This document shows, in pieces, positions 4,853 to 5,293 of a stretch of 5,293 bases of DNA. The notes under the pieces are model-generated. The model saw only the letters and a list, made by a program, of their open reading frames with translations, was not told where the DNA came from and made no database searches. The position numbers and the translations under genes are program-made. The DNA is from Bordetella parapertussis (GTDB taxonomy: Bacteria; Pseudomonadota; Gammaproteobacteria; Burkholderiales; Burkholderiaceae_D). Location: positions 1 to 5,293 of the forward strand of contig CAMBJI010000166.1 of NCBI GenBank assembly GCA_945867725.1, given 5' to 3'. Within the stretch, counting starts at the first letter, position 1. Every line of letters begins with the position of its first letter.

Positions 4853-5293
4853 TCAGAACACCACCAGATCGCGCATGCTCTCGCCCGCATCCAGCCTATC
4901 AAACGCTGCATTGATGTCATCAAGCTTCATACGCTCGCCCATCAGCTTATCGACTGGCAGTTTGCCCGCCATATAAAGGCCGATGTAGCGTGGCACATCG
5001 CGTGCCGGTACGCAGGAGCCGATGTAACTGCCTTTGACCGTGCGCTCTTCTGCTACCAGGCTCACTTGCTGCAGAGGCCAGTTGTGCTGCGGATGCGGCA
5101 AACTGGCGGTGACTGTCGTGCCACCACGGCGTGTCATGCGATACGACATTTCCATCGCTTGAATCACGCCGGCCATTTCAAACGCAAAGTCCACGCCACC
5201 TCGTGTGGCTTCTTTGACTTTGGCGACAGCGTCCGGATCACGCGCATTAACGGTGATGGTCGCACCCAGTGAACGAGCAATCGCGAGTTTACT
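4853..5293 (-). CDS. Zinc-type alcohol dehydrogenase (MDR superfamily), C-terminal part (partial)
   Basis: The gene runs leftward from beyond base 5293 to a TGA stop (complement of 4853-4855). 146 residues are present and roughly the first 220 are missing. The visible part begins KLAIARSLGATITVNARDPD, the later half of the Rossmann NAD-binding fold. It continues with GGVDFAFEMAG and RRGGTTVTASLP, then the C-terminal return to the catalytic domain: VKGSYIGSCVPARDVPRYIGLY, KLPVDKLM, LDDINAAFDRLDAGESMRDLVVF. This order matches MDR zinc dehydrogenases close to the class III/AdhC group (COG1062-like). The zinc-binding Cys and His residues and GxGxxG are outside the window, so metal content and substrate cannot be checked. 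The likely reaction is NAD(P)-linked oxidation of an alcohol or reduction of an aldehyde. Confidence 0.92.
   Translation of the reverse strand, partial: SKLAIARSLGATITVNARDPDAVAKVKEATRGGVDFAFEMAGVIQAMEMSYRMTRRGGTTVTASLPHPQHNWPLQQVSLVAEERTVKGSYIGSCVPARDVPRYIGLYMAGKLPVDKLMGERMKLDDINAAFDRLDAGESMRDLVVF

Overview
The window looks like chromosomal DNA from a moderately GC-rich betaproteobacterium. Burkholderiales, probably Oxalobacteraceae, is an inference from protein flavour (the cytochrome/GMC pair, the RHH protein and the small HTH protein), not a measured assignment. It carries seven protein genes, two of them cut by the window edges. I see no RNA gene, CRISPR array, insertion sequence or prophage gene.

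Layout: (i) 1-575 is the end of a redox operon. The last ~63 residues of a GMC-family flavoprotein dehydrogenase overlap by one base with a secreted single-heme cytochrome c, and a strong intrinsic terminator follows (596-627). (ii) 638-1000 encodes a small ribbon-helix-helix protein whose ribosome binding site directly touches the terminator T-run. (iii) 1188-2306 encodes a complete old yellow enzyme of the YqjM/XenA type. (iv) 2307-2635 is a 329-base non-coding stretch with several inverted repeats and a near-consensus sigma70 promoter. (v) 2636-4285 encodes a full-length L-lactate permease, closed by a strong terminator (4308-4347). (vi) 4486-4815 encodes a small helix-turn-helix-like protein with a structured leader. 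(vii) 4853-5293, on the minus strand, is the C-terminal part of a zinc-type MDR alcohol dehydrogenase converging on the HTH gene.

How the genes fit together: the flavoprotein and cytochrome c form a plausible electron-transfer pair, with the flavin dehydrogenase passing electrons to the cytochrome and on to the respiratory chain. The permease would supply lactate or a related 2-hydroxy acid, but no lactate dehydrogenase gene is adjacent. The old yellow enzyme and the alcohol dehydrogenase look like independent redox genes.

The proteins are ordinary known families and I did not find a convincing new multi-gene system. The most interesting signals are regulatory: the terminator/RBS junction before the RHH gene, the symmetrical element over the lactate permease -35 box, the nested repeats after the old yellow enzyme gene, and the repeat plus terminator-like hairpin before the small HTH gene.
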